Assembly (NCBI RefSeq): GCF_029906345.1
Contig: NZ_JARYGY010000011.1
Location: forward strand, 1 to 64,000
Source: Aquimarina mycalae
GTDB taxonomy: Bacteria > Bacteroidota > Bacteroidia > Flavobacteriales > Flavobacteriaceae
DNA length: 64,000 nt
Direction: 5' to 3'
Shown here: one piece after another, positions 46,791 through 55,611 of the stretch
Position numbering within the stretch: the stretch's first letter is position 1
How the letters are laid out: the number at the start of each line of letters is the position of its first letter
Made by a program: the position numbers and the translations under genes
The notes under the pieces: model-generated
Told to the model about the DNA's origin: nothing
What the model saw: the letters and a program-made list of their open reading frames with translations, nothing else
The model's database searches: none

Positions 46791-47823
46791 AAGAATTTTA
46801 TTGATAATAGCTCTAATAGGTTTAATAGGGGGTGGTGTGTTTGCATATTATGTGTATCAAGCTGTTTTTTCTCCAAACACTAATTTTGAAACTGAAACAG
46901 TTACTATATATATACCTTCTGGAACAACATATCCAGAATTAAGAAAAATAATTCATCCTTTAGTAAAGAATTCTTCGAGTTTTGATAAGATTGCTGCTAA
47001 AAAGGGGTATGCTAAAAAGGTGAAAGCAGGGAGGTATATTATAAAAAAAGGTTTAAATAATAATGAACTTGTTGATTTGTTGAGAAGTAAGAATACTCCG
47101 ATTCAATTGAGTTATAATAATCAAGAAAGGTTAGAAAACCTGGCAGGCAGGGTTGCTCAGCAAATAGAAGCAGATAGTTTGTCATTACTTAAGGCTTTTA
47201 AAGATGATGCGTTTATAAATGCTCATGGTTTTACAATTGATAATGCTTTGTCCATGTATGTTCCTAATAAGTATGAATTTTTTTGGAATACATCTGCCAA
47301 ACAATTTAGAGATCGAATGTGGAAAGAATATAATCGTTTCTGGAATGATCGTAGAAAAGAAAAAGCAAAGGGCATCGGTCTTACTTTAAATCAGGTTGTT
47401 ATTGTTGCTTCTATAGTGCAGAAAGAAACGGCAAAGGTAGACGAACGACCTAGAGTAGCGGGTGTGTATCTGAATCGATACAAAAATGGATGGAAGCTGG
47501 ATGCAGACCCTACTGTCATTTATGCAATTAAGAAACATAGAGGTGATTGGAACGCAGTTATTAAAAGAGTTTTATATAAAGATCTTGAACTTGATAGTCC
47601 ATATAATACATATAAATATAAAAACTTACCTCCAGGACCAATTACAATGCCAGATATATCTTCTATTGATGCAGTTCTAAATTACGAAAAGCATGAATAC
47701 TACTTCTTTGTGTCTAATGTAGAGAATTTTGGATATCATAAATTTGCAAAGACCATTGCGCAACATAATAGGAACAAAAAACAGTACGTAAATTGGATCA
47801 ATAAACAAGGGATAAAACGATAA
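46780..47823 (+). CDS. mltG: endolytic murein transglycosylase
   Basis: The ATG at 46780 (MYIKRILLIIALIG) starts the membrane helix and overlaps the GNAT stop; the open frame from 46735 is not needed. It has 347 residues. A LysM-like region near 50-110 (IPSGTTYPELRKIIHP) is followed by the YceG domain, with the catalytic Glu in VIVASIVQKETAKVDERP and LDADPTVIYAI, then PPGPITMPDISSIDAVLNYE. It cuts nascent glycan strands at the inner membrane and helps end peptidoglycan chain growth. It sits with dapF in a cell-wall operon. Confidence 0.95.
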   Translation: MYIKRILLIIALIGLIGGGVFAYYVYQAVFSPNTNFETETVTIYIPSGTTYPELRKIIHPLVKNSSSFDKIAAKKGYAKKVKAGRYIIKKGLNNNELVDLLRSKNTPIQLSYNNQERLENLAGRVAQQIEADSLSLLKAFKDDAFINAHGFTIDNALSMYVPNKYEFFWNTSAKQFRDRMWKEYNRFWNDRRKEKAKGIGLTLNQVVIVASIVQKETAKVDERPRVAGVYLNRYKNGWKLDADPTVIYAIKKHRGDWNAVIKRVLYKDLELDSPYNTYKYKNLPPGPITMPDISSIDAVLNYEKHEYYFFVSNVENFGYHKFAKTIAQHNRNKKQYVNWINKQGIKR

Positions 47824-48080
47824 GAATAGCAAGGCTGATTTTGTAGGAGAAAAATGATTTTTTTTCTTGACTCTGTCCAATTTATCTAAAATTTATTAAC
47901 AATAACGTTTGATTTTTTGTGAATTACTCTCAAAGTAGGCTGTTCATTTTTTATCGATAAAAGTTCCTTATTTGATGTTTAAGTGCGTTTTTTGAGTCCT
48001 TTTTTAGGTTTTTTTGCTTTTTTTTAAGATGTTTTTTTGTGTAAATAGCTGTTTTTCAGTGTTGTAAATAAATTAACGCT
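47824..48080. other. T-rich intergenic region after mltG
   Basis: About 255 bases with no coding frame. The right half is rich in runs of T (several TTTTTT blocks near 47930-48060), upstream of a good promoter. No clear mltG terminator was seen. Confidence 0.45.
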
Positions 48081-48116
48081 TTGTTCTTTATATCTTATAA
48101 AAAAATTGTATATTTG
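48081..48116 (+). promoter_or_regulatory. promoter of the lytic transglycosylase-like gene
   Basis: TATATTTG at 48109-48116 is a perfect TAnnTTTG box followed by CACC, a common Bacteroidota start region; a TTG at 48081-48083 lies 25 bases upstream, slightly far. Transcription should begin near 48122, just ahead of the leader hairpin. Confidence 0.7.
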
Positions 48117-48122
48117 CACCGC

Positions 48123-48173
48123 AAAAATTTAAGTAGAGGGGAACATCTTTTAGGTGTCTACTTAGAAATTTTT
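48123..48173 (+). promoter_or_regulatory. 5' leader hairpin with U-tract, attenuator-like
   Basis: The outer stem pairs 48123-48137 (AAAAATTTAAGTAGA) with 48157-48173, with an AG bulge. An inner stem pairs CATCT (48144-48148) with AGGTG (48152-48156). A purine bulge GGGGAA (48138-48143 region) sits between them. A T run follows, and the ATG starts 4 bases later. The whole predicted leader is thus one hairpin shaped like a terminator before the start codon, suggesting attenuation or blocking of translation. Confidence 0.55.
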
Positions 48174-48176
48174 TAT

Positions 48177-48827
48177 ATGATAAAGAGGATAATTGGATTA
48201 TCAGTAATTCTTACAATTGGAGGGGTTGTATTAGTAAGTTTTACGCCAAAAAACCACATAGATTTAAGCTCATACAGTACTGAGGGGTTGGATTTGTATT
48301 ATATTGCTCCTAACTTTAACGAGATAGAAGATAATATACCTGAAAATTTCATATCACCAGAACTCGGCAAATCATATGTAGGTTTTAAAGAAGCTGTTGC
48401 TTTTAAAGAATCTCGTGGAGATTATGGTGTGGTGAATCAATTTGGGTATCTGGGGAAGTACCAGTTTGGTATGGGTACACTTGCTTTAATTGGTATTAAA
48501 AATAAAAACACCTTTCTAAATAGCCCAGAACTACAAGAAAAAGCTTTTTATGCGAATCTTTCTAGAAACAAGTGGATTTTAAGAAGGGATCTTAAGTGGT
48601 TTGTTGGTAAGAGGATGAACGGTGTTTTGGTTACTGAATCTGGTGTATTGGCAGCTGCACATCTTGCAGGCCCTGGATCTGTTAAAAAATATCTTCGTAG
48701 TGGAGGTGTTGAGGGTTTTGCAGATGCATTCGGTACAACAATTCGTTATTATATGAAACGATTTTCAGGGTACGACACTTCTTATGTAATTCCTGAAAGA
48801 AAAGCTAAAGCCGAATCTGCATTTTAA
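48177..48827 (+). CDS. lytic transglycosylase-like exported protein
   Basis: The ATG at 48177 gives 216 residues; the frame is open 96 bases further upstream but that part is the leader hairpin. A signal or membrane segment (IIGLSVILTIGGVVLVSF) is followed by a lysozyme-like region: FKEAVAFKESRGDYGVVN, with the probable catalytic Glu in the ES pair, then FGYLGKYQFGMGTLALIGI and GVLAAAHLAGPGSVKKYL, the motif series of goose-type/transglycosylase folds. It probably cleaves peptidoglycan in the periplasm. The gene lies after mltG but has its own promoter and leader. Confidence 0.78.
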   Translation: MIKRIIGLSVILTIGGVVLVSFTPKNHIDLSSYSTEGLDLYYIAPNFNEIEDNIPENFISPELGKSYVGFKEAVAFKESRGDYGVVNQFGYLGKYQFGMGTLALIGIKNKNTFLNSPELQEKAFYANLSRNKWILRRDLKWFVGKRMNGVLVTESGVLAAAHLAGPGSVKKYLRSGGVEGFADAFGTTIRYYMKRFSGYDTSYVIPERKAKAESAF

Positions 48828-49555
48828 TAATCTCTCTGGATAATAAAGATTGTAGGTTTTTTATGTAAATCTGTTGCAGTATTTTTCCATTCTTCGATCG
48901 TTTTAGTGACGATGTATTCTGTTGTTAATGTGATATCGCTGGCAATACATAATCTCGTATTAGGGTTAAGAATTGCAATAAGATCTGCAAGCATTTTATC
49001 ATTTCTATAGGGAGTCTCTATAAATAGTTGAGCTTGATTTTTTTCTAAAGAATTTTTCTCAAGACTTTTAATAGTGGATTTTCTTTCACTTTTGTCGATT
49101 GGTAAATAACCATTAAAGCAAAAATTCTGTCCATTCATACCACTACTCATCATTGCAAGTAATATAGAAGAAGGACCTACTAAAGGAGTTACTTGTATTC
49201 CTTTTTCATGAGCGAGCCTTACTACTTCTGCACCTGGATCTGCAATGCCAGGACAACCTGCATCAGATAATAGTCCGATAGACTGACCATTAAGGCAAGG
49301 AGTCAGGTAGTTTGGTATTTCTGAAGCATCTGTGTATTTGTTTACAGAATGTATGATAAGTGAACGCTGTGATTTGCTAGGACTCACCTTTTTTATAAAT
49401 CTTCTAGCAGGTTTTTCGTTTTCAACAATGTAGTGGTTTACTTGTTCTAAAACCTTTTTTATAGATATAGGTAGTACTTCTAGAGGGACATCGTCACCTA
49501 GTCTAGTTGGTATTAAGTATAGTTTTCCTTTTGGATCTAGGGGTTTGGACTCCAT
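48824..49555 (-). CDS. SAM-dependent methyltransferase, RsmI-like
   Basis: A protein of 243 aa of the tetrapyrrole/RsmI methylase fold. The start GKLYLIPTRLGDD takes the place of the usual Pro-rich N terminus. GLLSDAGCPGIADPGAEVVRLA is the signature loop; TPLVGPSSILLAMMSSGMNG and FIETPYRNDKMLADL complete the domain. RsmI methylates the ribose of C1402 in 16S rRNA. This Bacteroidota form differs at the N terminus, so the exact target is less sure. It overlaps the convergent transglycosylase-like gene by 4 bases and lies 4 bases behind the sugar dehydrogenase. Confidence 0.85.
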   Translation of the reverse strand: MESKPLDPKGKLYLIPTRLGDDVPLEVLPISIKKVLEQVNHYIVENEKPARRFIKKVSPSKSQRSLIIHSVNKYTDASEIPNYLTPCLNGQSIGLLSDAGCPGIADPGAEVVRLAHEKGIQVTPLVGPSSILLAMMSSGMNGQNFCFNGYLPIDKSERKSTIKSLEKNSLEKNQAQLFIETPYRNDKMLADLIAILNPNTRLCIASDITLTTEYIVTKTIEEWKNTATDLHKKPTIFIIQRDY

Positions 49556-49558
49556 AGT

Positions 49559-50950
49559 TTATTTGATCACTAATTTTTGGTTAAGTTCGTTTTGATTTAT
49601 GTCTTTTATCTTAAAAATGTATAATCCTGCTGGTAATGAGCTGATGTCGTATGTACGCATGCTTTCTTGGTTAAGTAGTTTTTGTTGAACTACCTTGCCT
49701 TTTAGATCATATATTGCAATACTACTAATTTTTTTGCTAAAGTCAATATTGATATAGGTGTCAGCAGGGTTTGGATATAAGGTAGCTGAGTTTGATTGGT
49801 TTTCTGTGATTCCTAATACATTGCTATCAACTATTTGGTAGATTGTTCCATTGTCTCTTCCAGCAATGTATAATTCGTTGTTTATATCTTCTCCAAAAGC
49901 AGCAAATCCAGCATTGTTGATTCCTGTAAAATATGTTATTGTTCCACCGCTGTTTTCAATCATTCCAATCTCATTGCTACAGTAATCCGCAAATAAGTAC
50001 TTTCCTTGTATGTCTGAAAATTTAGTCCCTCGGTATACATAACCTCCAGTAATAGAACATTTAAAAGCTCCGCTTGTGGTATGTGTGTATTCTGAAACGG
50101 GGAAAGTAAGGTCGTTATTGTTGGCAGGGCAGTTTCCTGTGCTGTTAAAGCTTATGGATCCTTCGAAACATCTCCAGCCATAATTTATTTCTTTAGGATT
50201 TCCGGATACTTTATTGATTTCTTCAATGTTTGTTTGACCTACATCTGCAATCCATAAATCATCTGTTTGGCTATCAAAGGAAAATTTCCAAGGATTACGT
50301 AATCCATATGCCCAAATTTCGTCAGCTCCATTAGTCCCAACAAATGGATTATCGGATGGGGTATAAGGAGGCGCAATATCTACATCTAGGCGAAGTATCT
50401 TGCCGAGAAGAAGGTTTATGTTTTGCGCACGATCTCCTGGATCCCCTCCATCACCACCATCACCACTTCCGATGTATAATTTATTATCAGGTCCAAAAAT
50501 TATGTTGCCTCCATTGTGATTTGTAAAAGGTTGAGAGAATTCTAGGATTTTTAGCTCTGTAGTGTTGTCACCTAAATCACTATTGGTGGCGTCTCGCTCA
50601 AATCTTGATATTACAGAATTACCATTAGGAGCGATATAATACACATAGAAAAAACGATTATTAGAATAATTAGGGTGGAAAGCGAGTCCTAAAAGTCCTT
50701 GCTCGTTTTGTCTATTGGGTTCTTGTATGATTAGGTTAGAAAGATCTAAAAAAGGAGTGGCATTTGTAGTGCCGTTAGTGTTTAGGATTTTTATTAATCC
50801 CCCTTGTTCTACTATGAATAACCTGCTATCTCCAGCATTGGTTATTGTTAAAGGTCTGGTAAAACCTGTTGCGAAAGATTCGAGACTTATACTTTGGCAA
50901 TTTCCAGAGTAGTATAGGAAGGATATACAAAAAATGATGATTTTTTTCAT
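49559..50950 (-). CDS. PQQ-type sugar dehydrogenase (GSDH) with T9SS tail
   Basis: A protein of 463 aa. A signal peptide (IIFCISFLYYSGNCQS) is followed by a six-bladed GSDH/L-sorbosone-dehydrogenase-like propeller from about 20 to 370. Visible are GLLGLAFHPNYSNNRFFYVY, HNGGNIIFGPDNKLYIGSGD (with GDGGDPGDRAQN), LGKILRLDVDI, YGLRNPWKFSFD and GGYVYRGTKFSDIQGKYLFAD. The last 75 residues are a T9SS type A sorting domain (ATLYPNPADTYINIDF, GLYIFKIKDINQNELNQKLVIK split by two turns). It is secreted by the type IX system. The sugar substrate is unknown. Confidence 0.92.
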   Translation of the reverse strand: MKKIIIFCISFLYYSGNCQSISLESFATGFTRPLTITNAGDSRLFIVEQGGLIKILNTNGTTNATPFLDLSNLIIQEPNRQNEQGLLGLAFHPNYSNNRFFYVYYIAPNGNSVISRFERDATNSDLGDNTTELKILEFSQPFTNHNGGNIIFGPDNKLYIGSGDGGDGGDPGDRAQNINLLLGKILRLDVDIAPPYTPSDNPFVGTNGADEIWAYGLRNPWKFSFDSQTDDLWIADVGQTNIEEINKVSGNPKEINYGWRCFEGSISFNSTGNCPANNNDLTFPVSEYTHTTSGAFKCSITGGYVYRGTKFSDIQGKYLFADYCSNEIGMIENSGGTITYFTGINNAGFAAFGEDINNELYIAGRDNGTIYQIVDSNVLGITENQSNSATLYPNPADTYINIDFSKKISSIAIYDLKGKVVQQKLLNQESMRTYDISSLPAGLYIFKIKDINQNELNQKLVIK

Positions 50951-51024
50951 GAAATTGTATATTTAAGTGGGTTAATGGTTATTAAATATACAAAAACTTT
51001 GTTTTTTAACTCTTGATAGTTTTC

Positions 51025-51477
51025 TTATAGCTTTCTTGCTATAGTATCACAAGCGCTTTGTAGCATTTTAAAAACGTCTTCAAAACCTTGTTCGCCACCG
51101 TAATATGGATCTGGAACATCTAGTCCTGCGTTTGGTTGTAGCTCGTCTAAAATGAGCTTTACCTTTTGCTTGTCGGTTTCGTTTCTAGAAAGTTGGATAA
51201 TATTGTTGTAGTTAGAATTATCCATAGGGTAAATGAAATCGTAGGTGTCAAAGTCACTAATTTTAAATTGAGCGGCTCTTTGGTTGGTGATATCTATATC
51301 ATATTTTTTAGCGATTTCTATGGATCTTCTGTCTGGTTTTTCTCCAATATGATAACTGCTAGTTCCGCAGGAGTCTACCTGGAACCTTTCTGGGTCAAGT
51401 TTAGATTGTAAAATTCCTTCTGCTAATGGTGACCTGCAAATGTTTCCGAGGCAAACCATTAGTATCTTGACAGTCAT
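51025..51477 (-). CDS. low-molecular-weight protein tyrosine phosphatase
   Basis: A protein of 150 aa. The P-loop CLGNICRSP has nucleophile C9 and R15 (C-x5-R), and the general-acid Asp is in DVPDPYYGGEQGFEDV near residue 118. This is the full LMW-PTP domain. In bacteria these enzymes remove phosphate from tyrosine kinases of capsule synthesis or from arginine; no partner kinase is in the window. It lies 12 bases behind dnaA on the same strand, an arrangement common in flavobacteria. Confidence 0.93.
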   Translation of the reverse strand: MTVKILMVCLGNICRSPLAEGILQSKLDPERFQVDSCGTSSYHIGEKPDRRSIEIAKKYDIDITNQRAAQFKISDFDTYDFIYPMDNSNYNNIIQLSRNETDKQKVKLILDELQPNAGLDVPDPYYGGEQGFEDVFKMLQSACDTIARKL

Positions 51478-51489
51478 TTTAATATAGAG

Positions 51490-52917
51490 TTATAGGGTAA
51501 GTTTTTTGCCAAGATCTTCAACATACTTTCTAAACTGCTTGTCGGTAGAAGAAAGGTTGTCTACTGTTTTACAGGCATGTAATACTGTAGCGTGATCTCT
51601 TTTTCCTATTTGTGTGCCAATACTTGCTAGTGAAGCTTTGGTTAGCTTTTTTGCAAAGAACATTGCTAATTGACGAGCTTGTACGATATGACGTTTACGT
51701 GTTTTGGATTGAAGTGTTTCTACATCCATTTGGAAATAATCGCTTACAACTTTTTGGATGTAATCAATAGATACTTCACGTTTGGTGTTTTTAACGTAAT
51801 TATCCACAATTGCTTTTGCAAGATCAATTGTAATATCCTTTTTGTTGAAAGAGGAGTGTGCTATTAAAGAAATAATAGCTCCTTCTAACTCGCGGATATT
51901 TGTTTTAATGTTATTAGCTAAAAACTCTACAATATCTTCTGGCATCTCAACACCATCACGATACAGTTTGTTTTTTATGATTGAAATTCTAGTTTCGAAA
52001 TCTGGTTGATGCAATTCTGCAGATAGTCCCCATTTGAAACGAGAAAGTAATCTTTGTTCTATGTCTTGCATATCAACAGGTGCCTTGTCACTTGTTAAGA
52101 TTACTTGTTTGCCGTTTTGATGCAAATGGTTAAATATATGGAAGAAAACATCTTGTGTTCCTGCTTTTCCTGATAATAGCTGAATATCGTCTACAATTAA
52201 TACATCTATAATTTGATAAAAATGTATGAAATCATTTCGGTTATTCTTTTTTACAGATTCTATATATTGTTGCGTGAATTTTTCTGCAGATATATATAAT
52301 ACGGTTTTCTCAGGATAATTGTCTTTTATATTTACACCTATCGCATGAGCTAAGTGTGTCTTTCCTAATCCAACTCCTCCAAATATTAAAAGTGGGTTAA
52401 AAGAAGTCCCTCCAGGTTTGTTGGCTACTGCCATACCAGCAGATCGAGCCAATCTATTAGAATCTCCTTCTAAGAAATTTTCAAAATTATAACTTGGATT
52501 TAATTGAGATTCAATTTTTACATTTCGAATCCCAGGAATCACAAATGGGTTTTTAAGTTCTGGATTTTTACTTTTGATAGGAACATCTACTTCTTGAGAG
52601 CTTACCGCGGTTCTATTAGAGCTTGGTATCTTTTCAGTAAATGGTTTTTTGTTACCGTAGGTGTTTTCCATCTTAATGATGTACACTAATTTGGCAGTTT
52701 CTCCTAATTCTCGAGTAAGGGATACTTTAAGAAGATTTACATAATGTTCTTCTAGCCACTCATAGAAAAATTTACTAGGTACTTGAATGCTTAATGCGCT
52801 ATCCGTAAGCTTTACAGCTTTAATAGGTTCAAACCAGGTTTTAAAAGCTTGAGGGGTAATGTTGTCCTCTATAAAAGACAGGCAATTATCCCAAACTGAT
52901 TGCGCAGTTATATTCAT
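51490..52917 (-). CDS. dnaA: chromosomal replication initiator DnaA
   Basis: A protein of 475 aa. Domain I is at residues 1-90 (VWDNCLSFIEDNITPQAFKTW), with a variable linker. The AAA+ domain has Walker A GGVGLGKTHLAHAIG and Walker B VLIVDDIQLLSGKAGTQDVFF, and ISLIAHSSFNKKDITI closes it. The C-terminal DNA-binding domain carries IGTQIGKRDHATVLHACKTV, the DnaA-box signature. It opens the origin of replication. The 190 bases upstream contain no recognisable DnaA boxes, so the origin is probably not at this gene. Confidence 0.98.
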   Translation of the reverse strand: MNITAQSVWDNCLSFIEDNITPQAFKTWFEPIKAVKLTDSALSIQVPSKFFYEWLEEHYVNLLKVSLTRELGETAKLVYIIKMENTYGNKKPFTEKIPSSNRTAVSSQEVDVPIKSKNPELKNPFVIPGIRNVKIESQLNPSYNFENFLEGDSNRLARSAGMAVANKPGGTSFNPLLIFGGVGLGKTHLAHAIGVNIKDNYPEKTVLYISAEKFTQQYIESVKKNNRNDFIHFYQIIDVLIVDDIQLLSGKAGTQDVFFHIFNHLHQNGKQVILTSDKAPVDMQDIEQRLLSRFKWGLSAELHQPDFETRISIIKNKLYRDGVEMPEDIVEFLANNIKTNIRELEGAIISLIAHSSFNKKDITIDLAKAIVDNYVKNTKREVSIDYIQKVVSDYFQMDVETLQSKTRKRHIVQARQLAMFFAKKLTKASLASIGTQIGKRDHATVLHACKTVDNLSSTDKQFRKYVEDLGKKLTL

Positions 52918-53108
52918 TAGAGTGGTTAGATTACTTTTATTTGGTTATTAAAGGAAAATTGTTGAAAATATTCCTACTTCTTTTGTTTGACAAATATGTG
53001 AACAAAAAATGTAAAAAAAAAACGATTTAGGGGTTGAATTTTAATTATTTTTTTCGCATACTTTAATAAATGTAATTTTACATAATTTATAGTTTTTTAA
53101 GTTAAAAT

Positions 53109-53522
53109 ATGTCAATCATTTCTGAAACTTCAATAAAAGTTAGATATTCCGAAACAGATCAAATGGGAGTCGTTCATCACGGTAATTATGCGCAATATTT
53201 AGAGTTATCCCGAATCGACTGGCTATCCAGATTAGGTGTTTCTTATAAATCTATGGAAGAAAGCGGTATTATGCTTCCCGTTTTTAAAATAGATTTTAAA
53301 TTTAAGCAATCTGCTTTCTTTGACGATGAATTAACTGTTAAAACTTCGCTTAAGAAAATTCCTGCTGCGCGAATTGTTTTTGATTATGAAATTTATAATC
53401 AAAAACAAGAATTATTAACAATAGCTTCTACAACATTAGTTTTTGTTGATTCAGAAACCAGAAAACCAATTTTATGCCCTTCTTATTTATTAAAAATAAT
53501 AGAAAAAGAATTAGTCATCTAA
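53109..53522 (+). CDS. acyl-CoA thioesterase, 4HBT (YbgC/FadM-like)
   Basis: A protein of 137 aa with a hot-dog fold. It has the motif VRYSETDQMGVVHHGNYAQYLELSR (shown here in parts: RYSETDQMGVVHHGNY, with the catalytic Asp of the D-x-M-G-V-V-H family). IVFDYEIYNQKQELLTIAST and FVDSETRKP follow. It hydrolyses acyl-CoA thioesters; the chain length cannot be judged. It is divergent from dnaA, and its end overlaps the convergent yigZ by 12 bases, so neither can have a long untranslated 3' region. Confidence 0.92.
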   Translation: MSIISETSIKVRYSETDQMGVVHHGNYAQYLELSRIDWLSRLGVSYKSMEESGIMLPVFKIDFKFKQSAFFDDELTVKTSLKKIPAARIVFDYEIYNQKQELLTIASTTLVFVDSETRKPILCPSYLLKIIEKELVI

Positions 53523-54125
53523 TCTTTTAATTTCTATTTCGTACAACGCAGAGAAAAGATCATTTATTTCATCAGCAAGCTTTTTTCTTACAGAAATAAA
53601 TAATTTACAATCTAATTCTAGCTTTTGATTAGTAATAATGAGTTGGCGTTCTTTAATTATTCGCATCACCTTATTCATGTTTTTATATTCAAAAGCGATA
53701 CAGAAATTAATGTTAATAGTTTTTTCTATAATATCAGAAGATGTTATTGCTAATTGAGCAGCGGTTCTATATGCATTAATCAATCCGCCTACTCCAAGTT
53801 TTACTCCTCCAAAATAACGAACCACTACGACCAGAACATTGGTGATTTTATAAGATAGGATTTGACCATAAATAGGCTGTCCTGCAGAATTAGAAGGTTC
53901 TCCATCATCATTACTACGATATCTAATGTTCTCTGTGCCTAGTTGCCAAGCATAACACCAATGTCTTGCTGCATGATGTTGTTTTTTTAAACCATCAAGA
54001 ATTGGTTTTACTTCTTCTTCTGAAGTAATAGGAAAAGCATACCCAAAGAATTTACTATTCTTGTCTTTGAACAATGCCTCATCTCCTTTTGTAGCAATGG
54101 TTTTGTATGTGTCTGTAGTGCTCAA
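53511..54125 (-). CDS. yigZ: YigZ/IMPACT family protein
   Basis: The TTG at 54125 (LSTTDTYKTI) gives 204 residues, the normal length of the family, and does not overlap the EamA gene. An ATG at 54194 would add 23 residues and overlap it by 64 bases. The UPF0029 domain is clear: EALFKDKNSKFFGYAFPI, ARHWCYAWQLG, DDGEPSNSAGQPIYGQI, VLVVVVRYFGGVKLGVGGLI. The C-terminal DUF1949-type ferredoxin-like half is present. The family is linked to translation control in eukaryotes (IMPACT); its bacterial role is not settled. Confidence 0.9.
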   Translation of the reverse strand: MSTTDTYKTIATKGDEALFKDKNSKFFGYAFPITSEEEVKPILDGLKKQHHAARHWCYAWQLGTENIRYRSNDDGEPSNSAGQPIYGQILSYKITNVLVVVVRYFGGVKLGVGGLINAYRTAAQLAITSSDIIEKTININFCIAFEYKNMNKVMRIIKERQLIITNQKLELDCKLFISVRKKLADEINDLFSALYEIEIKRLDD

Positions 54126-54130
54126 AGCTG

Positions 54131-55006
54131 TTATAGGTTTATAGAAAAAGTGACAAGTAATATACTTATTATTGCAAGTATGATTCCTATCCAATTTTTT
54201 AAAATTAGTTTTTCACTAAAAAAAATGATGCCTACAAGAGTAGAAACCAATAGGATAGCTACATTGTTAATTATAAATACCGTTGAGCTATCCATACTTT
54301 CGTTTCTTAAAGCCTGAATAAGAAAGTAAATAGAAAAATAGTTTGGTACACCCAAACATATTCCTGCAATGATATTTTTTGAAGATATTTTGATAGTTCC
54401 TTGCACAGTTTTATATACTAAAATAAGAATACCTACAATTGCTGCAAACCCGAAAATAGTAGCCGAAAAAATAGGAACGTCTAGATTGGCTACATAATTA
54501 GTTTCCATAAATTTTATGCTCGTATCTATAATACCTCCTCCTAAAAAAACAGATAAAGGATATATTAGATTTTCTTTTTTTATTGAAATCCCATCAGTAG
54601 TCTTGATAGAAGTCATATATACCGCAATGAGCGCAATAAGAATCCCTATGATTTTAAGTATTCCTGTACTTTCTTTATATACAACAATGCCAAATACAAC
54701 GGGTATCACTACACTCATTTTACTGGCTACGGCTGCAACAGAGAGTCCATTTTTCTGAGTGGTAATTGCCATTAAGTTAAAAACAAGAATAAAAATAAAC
54801 CCTAAAATTATTGTCCCAAAAAACCAATCTGATTTTATAACACTATAGATTTTGATGGGTTGGGAATATGCGATTATTCCAGAAATAGAGGCTACGATGT
54901 AATTAACAACAATTGCTTGTAGCGTATCTACATTATATTTTACAAATAGCTTGAATGTAATTAAAATCAAACTTGAGGCAAGTATACTTAAAAGAAGATA
55001 TATCAA
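54131..55006 (-). CDS. EamA family transporter (10 TM)
   Basis: A protein of 291 aa with about ten hydrophobic helices in two repeats, as in the drug/metabolite transporter superfamily (EamA). Examples are IYLLLSILASSLILITFKLF, AIVVNYIVASISGIIAY, IIGILIALIAVYMTSI and IIAGICLGVPNYFSIYFLI. The short motif SMDSSTVFIINNVAILLVS resembles the end of the second repeat. It is probably an exporter or exchanger of small metabolites; the substrate is unknown. It overlaps the HAD gene by 4 bases and runs into yigZ, forming an operon from LEA-2 to yigZ. Confidence 0.9.
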   Translation of the reverse strand: MIYLLLSILASSLILITFKLFVKYNVDTLQAIVVNYIVASISGIIAYSQPIKIYSVIKSDWFFGTIILGFIFILVFNLMAITTQKNGLSVAAVASKMSVVIPVVFGIVVYKESTGILKIIGILIALIAVYMTSIKTTDGISIKKENLIYPLSVFLGGGIIDTSIKFMETNYVANLDVPIFSATIFGFAAIVGILILVYKTVQGTIKISSKNIIAGICLGVPNYFSIYFLIQALRNESMDSSTVFIINNVAILLVSTLVGIIFFSEKLILKNWIGIILAIISILLVTFSINL

Positions 55007-55611
55007 AACAAGTCAGATTTTATGGTGAAAAGGGTAGAGATATCATCAGTTTTAGGGTCATTGTTCCAAGTGTTAATCCCTAATTGTTTAGCAGCATTTG
55101 TGTTTACTGCTGTGTCATCAATAAAAAGGGTTTCCGATGGATTTATTTTATGATTGTCTAAAACAAATTGAAAAATATCAATATTAGGTTTTCGTAAGTT
55201 GATTTCATGTGATAAATAAAAGGCATCAAAACAAGATTTAAAAATAGTATAGAATGAAATATTTTCCTTGATCCAATTGATGTGTAACTCGTTTGTGTTG
55301 CTCAATAAAATGAGCTGATATTTTTTTTCGTTTGCTAATTTTAGGAGAAACTCAAGACGATGCTCTGGGAAATCTTTTAAAATTGCATTCCATATGTTGG
55401 TTATCTGTTTTTTTGAAATGTTAGGTAATAATCTTTGATAATAACTGATAAATTCATTAGTCGTGATTTTACCTGTTTCATAAGATTCGTTTATCGACTC
55501 TGTTTCTTTACTGATAATTCTAAGACCTAACTTAGAAAGTTCTTTTTGTGTAGCAGTCTTGTCGAGATTAATAAAAACATCTCCAAAATCAAAAATAATA
55601 GTTTTAATCAT
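55003..55611 (-). CDS. HAD-like hydrolase
   Basis: A protein of 202 aa. HAD motif I is IIFDFGDVFINLDK (D-x-x-D form with Asp at the start), motif II is LILLSNTNELHINWIKENI, the Lys of motif III is in NLRKPNIDIFQFVL, and motif IV is TLFIDDTAVNTNAAKQLGI. A helical cap (about 20-90) makes it a subfamily IA member, such as YihX-like phosphatases. It probably dephosphorylates a small phosphorylated metabolite. It overlaps ribD by 8 bases; the operon context suggests the missing phosphatase of riboflavin synthesis, but this is inference. Confidence 0.9.
   Translation of the reverse strand: MIKTIIFDFGDVFINLDKTATQKELSKLGLRIISKETESINESYETGKITTNEFISYYQRLLPNISKKQITNIWNAILKDFPEHRLEFLLKLANEKKYQLILLSNTNELHINWIKENISFYTIFKSCFDAFYLSHEINLRKPNIDIFQFVLDNHKINPSETLFIDDTAVNTNAAKQLGINTWNNDPKTDDISTLFTIKSDLF

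Noticed and set aside
52918-53108. possible oriC next to dnaA
   Set aside because: No TTATCCACA-like boxes or AT-unwinding block stand out from the general AT-richness.
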